From the NCBI RefSeq assembly GCF_001039355.2, contig NW_019775280.1:105700-166780 (forward strand): 61,081 nt of DNA, in the 5' to 3' direction. Shown one piece after another: positions 1 through 10,784 of the stretch (position 1 is the stretch's first letter; every line of letters begins with the position of its first letter). The position numbers and the translations under genes were made by a program. This DNA is from Lingula anatina (Eukaryota > Brachiopoda > Lingulata > Lingulida > Lingulidae). The notes under the pieces were generated by a model. The model had not been told where the DNA came from. It searched no databases and saw nothing but the letters and a program-made list of their open reading frames with translations.

Positions 1-345
1 ACCCGATCATGCTGATTTTCGAACTTGACCTGCGTATTATGAATATTCATCAGTTCTGTAAGTTTCAAGTCAAAAGGTAAAATGGTTTTCCACTTATCGT
101 GTTATCGGTGCTGCATATATGCTGAAAAAAGTGAAAAAACAGCATAAATTTCCTAAAAGTGACCCGATCATGCTGATTTTCGAACTTGACCTGCGTATTA
201 TGAATATTCATCAGTTCTGCAAGTTTCAAGTCAAAAGGTAAAATGGTTTTCCACTTATCGTGTTATCGGTAAAAGTGCACGGCGACGGCGACGACAGACG
301 CAGATGATGGCTATATGTACAGACACATCTGTGTCTGTACATAAA
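1..345. repeat. 161-bp tandem repeat capped by a 30-nt palindrome (copy 1)
   Basis: Two near-identical units start at about 2 and 163 (both begin CCCGATCATGCTGATTTT), giving a 161-bp period. The array ends in a GC-rich stretch (GTGCACGGCGACGGCGACGA) and then a perfect palindrome at 314-343, with arms TATGTACAGACACA and TGTGTCTGTACATA around a TC centre. The same architecture recurs in the same orientation at 8325-8845. The constant 3' end with a hairpin suggests the terminus of a non-autonomous mobile element rather than simple satellite. The left end lies outside the window. Confidence 0.8.
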
Positions 346-581
346 AATAATCAAAATATGACTACTGTGTCATTTAAGATTATGTAAACATGTGACAAAG
401 AAAGGGACAAAGATGCTGCAATTAGAAGGTCAGAGTGCTCAAATTTTATCATTGTAACCAGCTACAGGATGTTCTTAACTACAGTTGTATAATTAATACG
501 ATTATCAAACATAAGTCATTACCACAAAGGTATCATGACAGCAGCAAAGACTCTTAACACAACTTTTTAAATAATACTCAC

Positions 582-1379
582 ATCCTGGTAGAGCCAATGA
601 TCAAAATGATTTTTCTCCCAAAGAGTTGCCAAAAAGCAAGGGAACACATAGGTCGGGGTTTTGTCTGCCCATGATGCCTGCTGTGCAATCAGTCCAAGAT
701 AGCCATGGACCACCTAAAAATAATTGTGAATTGTGGTACATTACTCAAAAGTGAAAATCTATCAAGGAGCTACTTTTCATACAACTACAGCAAACTAATT
801 ACAACCAGAAAGTGAAATATTTACGCGGGAAAACGCCATTCCATGTTAAAGTTCAAACCCCAAATATAATGGCAATTTAATTTTCACTATAATTTCTATT
901 TATAAAATGTGGGTGCAAGTAAGATTGAAATATGCATAAAATTTCCTTGTCACTTAAGTGCTGTAGTTATCAATTTCTATTGGTGGTTAAAAAATCATAA
1001 ACCATTATATAAGCACAAAAAATTTGATGTCTTATTCTCATGCATTTCGGACAAATATTAACCATTTGATTGCACCCACTTTGCTGAATATGAAATAACT
1101 TACGTTGTCATTCAACCATTCTTTCCCATCCAATGTTCTTAAGTCACCCATCTCTAAAGTGTTGTCACCAATAACTAACTTTGCGTCTGGTTTTGGTGCG
1201 GAATAATCTTCTAATTCTGGTCCATCTACGAAGTGTTCGGGGAGTGGTTCATCTCCAAGAAGCAGAGGGGGTTCTTCAACAGGTTCGGTGGAGTGGTCAG
1301 GTTCACTAGGTGTCACAATGTCAACTGCAACATCAAGTTTCGGTTTCTTGTGTAGATGTGACTCCAAATGAGGCTTCAG
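582..1379 (-). pseudogene. Ulp1/SENP-like (C48) protease N-terminal part of the transposon
   Basis: Exon 1379-1104 starts LKPHLES, typical of the end of a Gypsy-type GPY/F region. It runs through an acidic, proline-rich linker and ends in GKEWLNDN. Exon 713-582 continues in phase with VVHGYLGLIAQQ. The joined W-L-N-D-N-V pattern is the substrate-binding entry motif of Ulp1/SENP proteases. The catalytic His, Asp and Cys should lie further downstream on this strand. Nothing similar is visible between 581 and 346, so the protease is truncated or its last exons lie outside the window. Both exons are still open, so this part is better preserved than the integrase core. Confidence 0.7.
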
Positions 1380-1634
1380 CTGTGAAAAAAATAAAAAATT
1401 AATTCCCACTATGTCATTGCACTTCTTCATTTCATTTTCATGCTGAATAAAAGGACAATAATATGATGCTGAACATGATGATTAGACCTCTGTTTTGTTT
1501 TAACAAACAATAATAATAATAATAATAATAATCCAAATTTAATGAAGGAAAGACGTTTTGTTCAACTATCCAAATAATAAAAAACCCAGGCCAATAGTTA
1601 CTACATCACACTTTTCCAGAAGTTTTTAACTTAC

Positions 1635-4289
1635 TTGTAAGGTCCTATCCAGAAGTGTTCTAGTTTTCCTCCCTTTCTCCCGACGTTTTTCATCTGTCTC
1701 TTCAAAACAGTATCACCAACCTCCAACTGAAATGTCTTTACCCCCTTGGCTTTTCTTTTAGCGTATGTTTCCCTCTGTCTGGTCTTTGCCTTCTCAACAT
1801 TTTCATCCACCTAATAAAACATGAAAACATTAGGATCAATTGCACAGAAATGTCACCACATTTCAAAATGTCAGAAATAGTTGAAAACTTGATCAATCCT
1901 TTGACCCTATTTTTAATGTTAACATATGTTCAGCATAGTCCAATTTTTCAGCTTGTTCTGGTACTTTTTTTTTAATTGCCCATTTAACTTCAGTGGCAAA
2001 CAATAGCTGACAATTAGGGATACCAATTAAAGCTACAGACTACTCTTCATACCATTGTTGTAACTGAACTTAATAAAAACCACTATTGTCAAAGTCTCTA
2101 GAATAGGTGAATAGTATTCGTCCCCAAGTAAGAAATATACTGTTTTAACAACCAAATAATGATGGATTTACTGACATTATCTATACATGGGCTGTTATAC
2201 TTACAGCTTTCTTGGTGACCTCCATTAGAGCAGCCCTTTGTTGGACCATTTCGTCAATTTGTTCTTCAATGACAACCTGCTCCTCAACTCTGTCTGTCGC
2301 ATCCATCTAGTAAATCAAATATGCATGTTAAAAATACATCTCATACCTAATTTAGCATGTTAAATGTTTTAAGTGATATAATAGTAAATATTGGATCTCT
2401 TATTGTTGGAGTAACTTAAACTAATCATGCTGAACTAAATAAGCTATTTTTGGAAGTATTTCAGAAATATAATTATTACTGACAGAGAATACTACAATAA
2501 CAAAAGTAATAAATGGCACTCTTATTATTTAACAAATTGGCTTTTGGTTCTTAATGGAAATGTTTTTTCATGAAACTGATTTAGAATATATACTTATTTC
2601 AAAACTAATTTCAAGTGTTTCATGTTATGATACTAAGGCTGGGTTTTCCTCACTTACCAATCTTAACCTCTCTCGGGGACCTTGGATGTCGCCCAAACAT
2701 TAAAAAAAAAAGGAGTAAATTTAGTCGTGGCTTGCTTCTGTGTCCTTATGCTATAGGCCACATCTTCTAAAAACTGGTCCCAGTTATTCTGGTGGTCGTT
2801 TACCAGTTTGCTAAGACGTGCTTTGAGAGTTTGATTGGTTCTCTCATCCAATCCATTTGTTTGCCGATGGTAAGCACTGGTCACAGAACGACTTATGTTT
2901 AATGCCTTGCACATCTCCATGTTGATGGCTGCAACAAACTCTCGCCCCTGATCTGAGAGTAAGCGTTTTGGGGCACCCCACCTTAAATATAAAAAGTCAA
3001 ACCATGATAAAAAAATCTGCAGTATATATTTCCCTCAACCATACTAATAACTACAGGAAGTTCACTGCCAATAAACAAAAAGCAACCCCTTAGCGGTGCA
3101 ACAAATGCAAAATCTAGTAGTCTTAGTGTTCGAGTTCAACAGGTTGATTTGCAAATTGAAAAATACTCAGCATTGAAAGTGTAAAGTAGTGAAGTTTCAG
3201 AAAAAATCCATTTGTTGAGTAAAATTATGACCAGTCAATAAAGGACAAGACATCATTCTCATAAAAGTATCCATAAGCATGGTACAATAATTATTTGTAT
3301 CCTAGCGTTTGAAACAACTGGATGAAGTATGTTTACATACATTCACAGCCATAGTGTCTAGCAAGACTCTATAAAGCACATGCACTGACCTGCACACAAA
3401 AGTCCTTATGTGAAGGGCCACTCCAGCAGCACTTTTGTCGAACAAAGGGTAAAAATCAACAAATTTTGTAAAATGTCAGAATATACTTGTGTCCATTCTG
3501 GGTGGTTGGTAGAGGACCTGGAAATGAGCATATTGAAAACTGTCATGCAAATAATACTATTATTGAAAGGAAATAATGTTGTTGTAGACATTCCAACTCG
3601 ATTCAATTTATAATTGACTAAAGGAGCAGCATTTGGGGAATGACATTTTTATGCTTTAAATTTCTTTTAACTGTACATTTTCAGAACCACTTATCAGATA
3701 ATTTGAACAGAGCTTAGACTATATACCTATCAAATCCATTCCAACCAATTCCATCGCTTCTGTCACTGTGATGGGCTTTAACTCTGGGCTCTGCGTCTTG
3801 ATGTGAGACTGTTTTTGGCATTTGTCACAAGCCTGTATCTGTAATTATATATACATGATTGTATAACATTTGAGCAATTCATGCATAAACAATCATTTTT
3901 GGTATATTAATTATGTTATACAAAAAAGAAGCAGAATAAAAAAAAATGAAAAGTGCAGTGTTCATTTGTTTACAAAATTGTTTTTGGTTACAAACAAATT
4001 AATACAATTGCAAAATATACAGCAGTAAAAGATTGGCTTTAATTTAAGCAAAGGATCACAATTTAAACAACCCATAAACACTCGCACAGTAAACTCACAT
4101 ATTCCATGACATCTTCCTTCATTCGGCTCCACATAAAATGTGCCCGAATCTTTGTCAAGGTGGCATTGATACCGCTGTGACCCCCAGTTGCAGATGAATG
4201 GTATTCATGTAAGATGTCTTTGACTTCTTCTAGATCCAAAATTACCCTTTGCTGATTTCCATCTTTACCAACATAGTAAAGATTTTCTC
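1635..4289 (-). pseudogene. Ginger-like integrase module (H2C2 zinc finger, DDE core, GPY/F)
   Basis: Block 4289-4099 holds the His pair of the HHCC zinc-binding domain (LHEYHSSATGGHSGI, then RAHFMWSRM). The Cys pair (CDKC) follows in block 3838-3727, along with the first catalytic Asp context (VGMDLIG). A short block ending at 3390 reads KSAAGVALHIRTFVCR and joins in phase to block 2981-2658, which starts WGAPKRLLSDQGREFV. In that block the second catalytic Asp (SDQG) and the Glu (DERTNQ) are separated by exactly 35 residues, the canonical D-35-E spacing. The run of ten T at 2702-2711 (minus-strand reading) has one T more than the frame needs, so the core is frameshifted just before the GRHPRSP segment. 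Block 1810-1635 ends in the GPY/F motif (FWIGPY). The TDxFTKW-type segment normally between the two Asp motifs is missing. Confidence 0.78.
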
Positions 4290-5100
4290 CTAAAAAATAA
4301 ACAATTTCAATTTTTTAATATACATTAAGTTGTGACATTAAGTTCAAACTGTCTGAAAAATAATTAAGATATAGGTTGCAAATTGTCTGAGTTTTGTAAA
4401 AATCAAAACACCCAGTCAAGAAATCTTGCAATTTTATTGTCACCATGTCCAGCAAGACAAAAAATATATATGAGATTTTCCTGGCAAATGGTATTTTTAA
4501 TACCTTATATTTAATTGGGGATATAATGAACAAAGCTACAAAAATTACAAATAGGGTCAAAATCAATGTCAAAATTCCATATGTCAAAAAGTTGGATGTG
4601 GCTTAACATGAAAATCTCCCCCATTCAAAATTTCATATAAAAAGCCTGACTCCACCCCCACGAAATTTTGAGTCCCCCTCACAAAACTTTATAAATCTTA
4701 TTTTATTTGAGTATATTACTTTTATTTAATAGTATGCATAATTGAGGATACATTGGCACATTTTGAAATTTTATTTTAGAAAATAATAAAATTAAAAATG
4801 TTTATTTTTTCACCTAATGACTCCTATGAAAAGGCTAAGGGAGTTCAAATCCTTCAGGTAATAAGATGAATACTTGTTTCAAAAATTATCAATTTTCACC
4901 AAAAATTTCACCACCAAACTTTTAACTAACAAAATATCTGTCATATGCAAATCATGTGGAAAACAATGGTATGGTGTCTGAATATAAAATAGGGCTTTTT
5001 CTTAATGGGAGTTCAAATGAATGGGATATATATATATATATATATATATTTCATTTTTACAACCAATATTTTACCACCAAGCTTTCAATACACATAATAA
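4290..5100. other. AT-rich stretch, no gene seen
   Basis: No exon-like block continues the transposon upstream here on the minus strand, so its N-terminus is lost or unrecognisable. There is a short (TA)n run at about 5029-5050. Open frames in this stretch are short and low-complexity. Confidence 0.6.
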
Positions 5101-5104
5101 TTTT

Positions 5105-5925
5105 ACCTTTTTTAAAGAGAGGAAAATCAGTTGTAGACAGCATTATTACTCCACATGAGAATTTGTCCAAAGTTACAGACTTAAGGGTACATACAATGAG
5201 TGACTATATAGAGAATCACAATCTACAGGACCTTTTAAGTGAAAGATGTAAACATCCCAATCACTCAATATTGGAAAATACACTGAAACGCCTTTATGGA
5301 TAACTTAGGTTGCACAATATAAACCAAAACAAACAAATAATTAGTAACAGTAGTGGCTGTAGAATATACAAGTTTAAAGAAGGTAAAAGTGACATCTTTA
5401 CGTCAGATATATCAAGGCTAGCAATCAAACAGATTATACATAGTATGGAACTAATGAGGGAAAGTCAAAATGAAGTTGACTATATGTATGAACTTGTAGT
5501 TAAAGAATTATTTAATGAAATGAATGCCACTGTTCCCTTTGTTGATATGAAAACGGTGGGAAATAAAAAAAAAAGTTGAGAATATCCAAACCATATTGGT
5601 GTGACGAATTAACTGATCTATGGAAACTTATGCATGATGGCTATACTCTGTTATAATTTACTAAGAGATTAAAACAGAAAAATACAGGGACTAACTTTAA
5701 ATGTAACAAGGCAGCAAAGCTGTCAAATGTACAGACAAAAAACAGGAAAAAAAGATGCAAAATAGGTCAATTTGTCAATTTTGATGCAATAATAAATAAT
5801 GCTTATAATAGCACAGTCTGTCAAGTGATTTTTAATCATGCACAACAGGTTACATGGTCAATAACAGGAGCAGATCCAGAGATATTTTCTGACAGTATTC
5901 CAAAGTATCTATGTTGATCCATCCT
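5105..5925 (+). mobile_element. Degenerate non-LTR retrotransposon fragment (end of endonuclease domain)
   Basis: Three consecutive plus-strand frames, broken by stops at about 5301 and 5577, read as one protein-like tract. The first has a segment like the end of an EEP endonuclease domain (VDSIITPHENLSKVTDL, then KHPNHSIL where intact elements have a PDHS-type motif with the catalytic His). It is followed by the helical linker and a PYWCDELTDLW segment resembling the WW-x-DEL-LW block between endonuclease and reverse transcriptase in many animal LINEs. No reverse transcriptase follows. The family is not assigned and the resemblance is from memory of such proteins. Confidence 0.5.
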
Positions 5926-6045
5926 CCATTCTGATGGTCTTCCAACAGAAAAAAATAGATACCAGTCAATATAAACTTAATAACCTGACTGTCTTCCGGA
6001 AGACCCAGAAGATGGTCTCAATCCACCCCTTCAATAAGATTACAG
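5905..6045. repeat. Dispersed repeat, copy 1 (partner at 24985-25105)
   Basis: This shares, in order, CATCCTCCATTCTGATGG-like sequence, TAGATACCAGTCAAT, CTTCCGGAAGACCCAGAAGA and CTCAATCCA with 24985-25105 inside a CFAP157 intron. The CTTCCGGAAG core is self-complementary. No coding potential. Confidence 0.7.
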
Positions 6046-6179
6046 TTTCAGGACCATGAGAGACCAAAGTCACATGATGAAAGTCTCAATATTTGATAAA
6101 TGATGACAATGCATAAAATAATATAACATAATGTTTAAAGACATAAAAAACAATACAACTGCTTATGTGGAAATACAGA

Positions 6180-6430
6180 AAATGAGCAGAGCCTCAGGTG
6201 GATGGAAGTTATAAGTCACAAATGCCGGCCCAGTGTTTGAGAAAAAATTAACAAGGCAGCAATTGTTGATTATTATTGATTATTGTCCTCTTTGTTCCAC
6301 TTCTGACAGTTCCTGAAAATTTCAGCAAAATCGGTCCATAACTTTTTGAGTTATGTTGATGACAGACAAACAGGGGTGAAAATATAACCTCCTTGGCAGA
6401 GGTAAATATAATAATAATAATTTATTGAGC
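6180..6430 (+). repeat. SINE-like element ending in an ATA microsatellite
   Basis: Contains TTCCTGAAAATTTCAGCAAA, TAACTTTTTGAGTTATG, GACAGACAAACA and AACCTCCTTGGCAGAGGT, then (ATA)n at about 6408-6424. This block order with a simple-repeat tail resembles a tail shared by many marine invertebrate SINE-like repeats. The CCTCCTTGGCAGAGG segment is nearly palindromic. The 5' end and any pol III boxes were not identified. Confidence 0.5.
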
Positions 6431-6719
6431 ACAAAGAAATGGTTTACATTTACAGGCTCTCTAACTAATACAAGTATTAAAAAAGAATAATAAACTATGC
6501 TCATCCACGCAGGGATACACGCTTTTTAATTGCACTGTTAACAAATTTACATATGGCAATCACACTCGCACACGCGCAGAGAGTGGATTGAGTAAAACAG
6601 TTTACTTTTCATAATGTTTGCAGTAGCAGTGCAAAAAGATTATTGTCAATTTTGATGTAACATTACATAATAAATTATAGAATAATTATCACCAATTTTT
6701 GATTATTGATTATAAATAG

Positions 6720-8050
6720 CATGGACATGTAGAAAATTTGATTACCATACGGCTTCATGTCCATGGGAGCTCTGAGTTCCACAATGAATATGCCAAAAAT
6801 ATAATGAATATTTCACTAAAATGCATAACTTCCAGAAAAAGAAGCCAATTAGACTGCTTTTCCAACTCAGGCTGCATTTTAGTCATGTGTTTCTTTTTTG
6901 AAAGTTTGACAATCATAAGTAACACGGTTTTCCCATAATGGTCATCATGGCAGCACCACCAAAAATTGTGTTTTCTTCTATTTTGATGCAATGTTACATA
7001 ATGTTTAACAGCATAATAACCATCAAATGTTATCGATAAAATATTAGTAACATGGACATTCAGAAAACGTGACAAGCAAAGGTCTTCAGAATCATGGAAC
7101 TTCAAAGTCACACCTTGAAAATGCCAACATGTGAAAAATTAAATTTTCACAAAAAAACTGTTTAACTGCCAGAAAAAATTACCAATCAGACTGCATTGCC
7201 TACTGAAGCTATATTTTAGTCCCATGTTTCTTTCCTGTAAGTTTGAGAACAGTAAGTGACATGATTTACCTTAAATGGTCATCATGGGAGCAGTGCCCAA
7301 AATGGGGGTTTCTTCAAATTTTGATGCAATATTACATAATGTTTAACAGCATAATGACCATTAATTTTTAATAATAAAATATTAGTATCACGGATATTCA
7401 GAAAATGTGACTAGCAAAGGTCTTCAGGCCCATGGAACTTCAAAGTCACAACTTGAAAATGCCAAAATGTAAACAAGACAGCACTGTTCTGATATGGGTT
7501 CATTTCCATTTTTAACAATTTTTAACATAAAACAAAATTACTGCCATTTTTATATGACCAACTAAGAAAATTGATGAGATGGGAAAAATATCAATAGAGC
7601 AGTNCCAGAAAAAATTACCAAACAGACTGCATTGCCTACTGAAGCTGTATTTTAGTCCCATGTTTCTTTCCTGTGAGTTTGAGAACAGTGGGTGATATAA
7701 TTTTCCTTAAATTATCATCATGGGAATAGTGCCCAAAATAGGGGTTTCTTCAAATTTTGATGCAATATTACAAAATGTTTAACAGCATAATGACCATCAA
7801 TTTTTAATAATAAAATATTAGTATCATGGATATTCAGAAAATGTGACTAGCAAAGGTCTTCAGGACCATGGAACTTCAAAGTCATATCTTGGAAATGCCA
7901 AAACGTAAACAAGACAGCATCTGAATTGGGTTTATTTCCATTTTTAACACTTTTTTAACATAAAAAAAAAAATTAACAATTTACTGCCATTTTTATATGA
8001 CCAACTAAGAAAATTGATGAGATGGGAAATATATCAATAGAACAGTGTTA
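6720..8050. repeat. Degenerate long tandem array, 330-440 bp period
   Basis: A block with CATGGACATTCAGAAAA, AGCAAAGGTCTTCAG, CATGGAACTTCAAAGTCA and TTTTGATGCAATATTACA recurs at about 6721, 7049, 7388 and 7826. The last unit is lengthened. A single N at 7604 lies inside the array where the sequence jumps between unit phases, so copy number here is unreliable. The open frames spanning the array are repeat-driven. Confidence 0.75.
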
Positions 8051-8324
8051 AATGTCCAATTTCCTCCATTCTAAGATTCTGAACATAGTGGATGATTGAA
8101 TCTGACAAACTGCAATCATATGAGTTTATTTCCATATTTGACACTTAATTACACAATACACGATAACAATTTTACCATCATTTTTACATAATCAACTGAC
8201 AATGTTGTTAAGATGCAGGAAATGTCAAGCAAACACTTTTACGTATCTTATTAGTTCAAAAATGAGACTATTAACATGCCTAAGAATTGAATCTGAGGAA
8301 ATGTGAAAAAAGCATAACTTCTAA

Positions 8325-8845
8325 AATAATGGCCCGTTTACGCTGATTTTCATACTCAACCTATGTTTTAGTAAGATAGACCACTCCTGTGAGTACAATG
8401 ACAATTGGCATATCTGTTTTTCTTATATTGTGTAATCAGTGTTGCATATATATGCTGAAAAAAAATAAAAAAAAACAGCATAACTTACATAAAAGTGGCT
8501 CTATCATGCTGATTTTTGAACTTGACCTGCATATTATAAATACTCATCAGTTCTGTAAGTTTCAAACCAAAAGGTAAAACCGTTTTCCACTTATCGTGTT
8601 TACGGTGTTGCATATATGCTGAAAAAATTGAAAAAACAGCATAACTTCCCTAAAAATAGCCCGATCATGCTGATTTTCGAACTTGACCGGCATATTATGA
8701 ATATTCATCAGTTCTGTAACTTTCAAGTCAAAAGGTAAAATGGTTTTTCACTTATCGTGTTTACGGTTAAAGTGCACGCCAACGGCGACGACAGACGCAG
8801 ATGATGGCAATATGTACAGACACATCTGTGTCTGTACATAAAAAC
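8325..8845. repeat. 161-bp tandem repeat capped by a 30-nt palindrome (copy 2)
   Basis: Three units of the same repeat as at 1-345, starting near 8332 (most diverged), 8503 and 8664, in the same orientation. They are followed by the same GC-rich stretch and the same palindrome at 8811-8840. The unit next to the palindrome is the best preserved. Confidence 0.8.
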
Positions 8846-8847
8846 AC

Positions 8848-8952
8848 AAGAGGAGGAGGGAACTGTGGGCAGATTTAAGGTGAAAAAAGATTTTTTTGCC
8901 TGCAGTTCCTGTGGCCAACCACAGCGAAAGGAGAATGGGGGAAGTAGTTAGG
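8848..8952 (+). pseudogene. Truncated copy of the C-x2-C zinc-knuckle exon
   Basis: Reads EEGTVGRFKVKKDFFACSSC then GQPQRKENG before a stop. It matches the same segment at about 14355 and 14890, but everything after KENG is lost, including the downstream His and Cys. It is the most truncated of three copies. It starts right after repeat copy 2. Confidence 0.65.
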
Positions 8953-9040
8953 AATGTGGTTTTCGACCTGCAAATTGAGAGGCGTTATATACTTTTTAAT
9001 GTAATTTTTTTGGATGAACCTTGAATATTTTGAGGCGCAG

Positions 9041-9360
9041 TCTTAGTAAGCTGCTATTTTTAGCCACTGACTGGGTCTGATGTACAATTCTTGCTAAACG
9101 TAGCAAGAGCTGTACACAGGAGCTGTTTTTTAACTATTTACTCTGATTGGAATTTTAATGACGACCATTTTATTATGTAAAACTTGTTGATATTATAATT
9201 TCATCTCGGACCTTTGTAAGCAAATTTTAATGACGATTATAAAAACTTGAAAACCCAAAGCAATGTTTACGAATTACTGCAATTTTTTAGTCTTAGTAAG
9301 CTGCTATTTTTAGCCACCGACTGGGTCCAATGTACAGTTTTTGCTATGTTTAGGAGCTGT
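9041..9360. repeat. Direct repeat pair, about 240 bp apart
   Basis: The stretch GTCTTAGTAAGCTGCTATTT, followed by TTTAGCCACTGACTGGGTC and a variant of AGGAGCTGTTTT, occurs at about 9041-9130 and again at 9290-9360 with scattered differences. No coding frame is shared. Confidence 0.65.
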
Positions 9361-9362
9361 TT

Positions 9363-9560
9363 TGGACCTGTTATGTAATTATGACGTAACAACACGTAAT
9401 CAATCTGTCCATTTCAAATGGGGACCCCTGGGGACCTGTTACGTAAGTATGACGTAACATCACGTAATCATTTTGTTCATTACCACCGGGAACCTGTTAT
9501 GCAATTGTGACATAACAACACGTAAGACTAACTGTGACATAACAACACCTGCGCCTATTG
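9363..9560. promoter_or_regulatory. Array of bZIP-type motifs
   Basis: About 65-bp degenerate units each begin CCTGTTAYGYAA and carry TGACRTAACA and CACGTAA. Individual sites include GTTATGTAAT (fits the PAR-bZIP consensus RTTAYGTAAY), GTTACGTAAG, GTTATGCAAT (C/EBP-like) and TATGACGTAACA (CRE-like). A fourth partial unit follows at about 9530. The array lies some 600 bp upstream of the small gene at 10148. That it acts as an enhancer is inference; the motif density is visible. Confidence 0.5.
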
Positions 9561-10147
9561 TTTTATGATCAATTAGTGGGTTACGTATCGTTTCAAACAT
9601 CAACGAAACTACATATTGCATTAAAAAATTAACTGGCATCGCAACATCAAGTAATTCCATTGTTTTTAGATTAATTAGAATGGCCTTTGGATGCAAGAGG
9701 ATTGTTTTATGAATTAATTATTGTTTTAAAATCAATCGAATGCAACAACAAAAGCAGAACAGTCTTTTTAATCAATTTATTTTTATCTTTGATCAAGACC
9801 ACTTACTTGAATGTTATTTAATGTAGGGTGCGTCTTATCTTGACACAAGTGACACCTGTTGACACCATTTTATCCAGGAGGCGGCCATCTTGACCTTGGC
9901 ACGTGATACACCAACTGACCTATGCTAAGAATTATGTAACATTCAGCCCCCCTTTCCGTTGCGGTACTGCGCTCGACACAAAAGAACGCAAATAAAAATG
10001 TGTATTTAAAATTGCAGCATAAACAGTTAGAGTGCGTCGTTGCCATGGAACAGCGTTGTTTATTGCGTCCTACTGGGATTATAACTGGTACACAAGATCT
10101 ATATATCAGTTCAAAGCAGGCACACGTTTGCCAAGGTAGAACTTAAA

Positions 10148-10291
10148 ATGTTGTTTTACATTAATATCGTAACTGAGGACGGAAGAATGTTTTTTTTTAC
10201 AATAAGCACGGAGGAGATAATGCTCCTCCTACTGATGGCGGAATTAGAAGTTCCGTATGGGTCGGAGCGAAATCCAATTATTTTGGATTAA
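10148..10291 (+). CDS. Small 47-residue protein, copy A
   Basis: ATG at 10148 preceded by AAA; stop at 10289. The product is 47 residues with the core TEDGRMFFFTISTEEI, a leucine-rich stretch, and the C-terminal ELEVPYGSERNPIILD. A diverged copy at about 15270-15425 keeps EDGR-x-F-x-F-x-I-x-TEEI, AELEVP and NPIILD while the nucleotides differ, which argues for past protein-level selection. A TATATAT stretch at about 10100 lies near the expected distance for a core promoter. I do not recognise the family. A second small gene follows about 120 bp downstream, and this pairing is repeated in copy B. Confidence 0.5.
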   Translation: MLFYINIVTEDGRMFFFTISTEEIMLLLLMAELEVPYGSERNPIILD

Positions 10292-10411
10292 CCGGTAAGT
10301 GTTACCTATGTATTCATGTTTTAACGTAATTAAACTTGATTTAATTTAAACAATATTCGCGTGATTTCTTCAACGAGGTCTATAAAACTCATCCCAGCAG
10401 ACAAATAAAAC

Positions 10412-10587
10412 ATGTCAAGTGAGTATAAATATATCGTTGAACTTAACGTTTGTTGATTTTTCTAAAATTATTTTTGAGATTATTTATCTATTTATTTTTT
10501 AGCTGAAGATTTTCATCCTCAAACCTGTACGTTGTGTATTGTACGTTGGCGGGAGCAATTACCAAACTGACCACTGCAGGGGAACAC

Positions 10588-10619
<32 letters not shown>

Positions 10620-10707
10620 TAACCAAAATGACCGCTGCAGGGGAACACAGAGCACAGAGAGAGAAAATGAGTATTATATTTTAAAAATAGAAGATATTTA
10701 CAAGTGA
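10412..10707 (+). CDS. Small two-exon protein, copy A (repeat-expanded)
   Basis: Exon 1 (10412-10447) encodes MSSEYKYIVELN. A 55-nt putative intron with GTTTGT donor and TTTTTTAG acceptor follows, then exon 2 (10503-10707) beginning LKIFILKPVRCVLYVGGS. Copy B at 15599-15863 conserves MSSEY-x-YIV-x-LN, the intron position and LKIF. In copy A the C-terminal part is a 57-bp tandem duplication containing a (GA)n run, so it ends in a meaningless RERERE-like tract and may be non-functional. Splicing is inferred from conservation and needs a transcript. Family unknown. Confidence 0.35.
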
Positions 10708-10784
10708 ATGTAAATTTTTACTTTTAATTTAACAACAAAAACACGTATGTTCAAAGATGGTCAGAAACAACTACAATGTGTAAC

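Larger units (their letters stand above)
582..4289 (-). mobile_element. Decayed Ginger-type (Gypsy-integrase-related) DNA transposon with introns
   Basis: Read on the minus strand, at least eight exon-like blocks bounded by GT-AG signals encode, in order, an integrase zinc-binding domain, an integrase catalytic core, a GPY/F motif and the start of a Ulp1/SENP-type cysteine protease. Approximate blocks: 4289-4099, 3838-3727, about 3446-3390, 2981-2658, about 2294-2205, 1810-1635, 1379-1104, 713-582. A Ty3/Gypsy-like integrase fused to Ulp1, with introns and without reverse transcriptase or Gag, is the described pattern of Ginger1 DNA transposons. The copy is dead: one frameshift lies in a T homopolymer, and the exon between the first catalytic Asp and about 3446, and the one between 1635 and 1379, are not recognisable. 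I saw no terminal inverted repeats. The remaining protease exons would lie below 582 but are not visible before the repeat at 1-345. Confidence 0.72.

Noticed and set aside
3406-3613. Open frames on both strands in the integrase region.
   Set aside because: Only the last residues before the donor at 3390 fit the integrase alignment; the rest is intron. The plus frame is its shadow.
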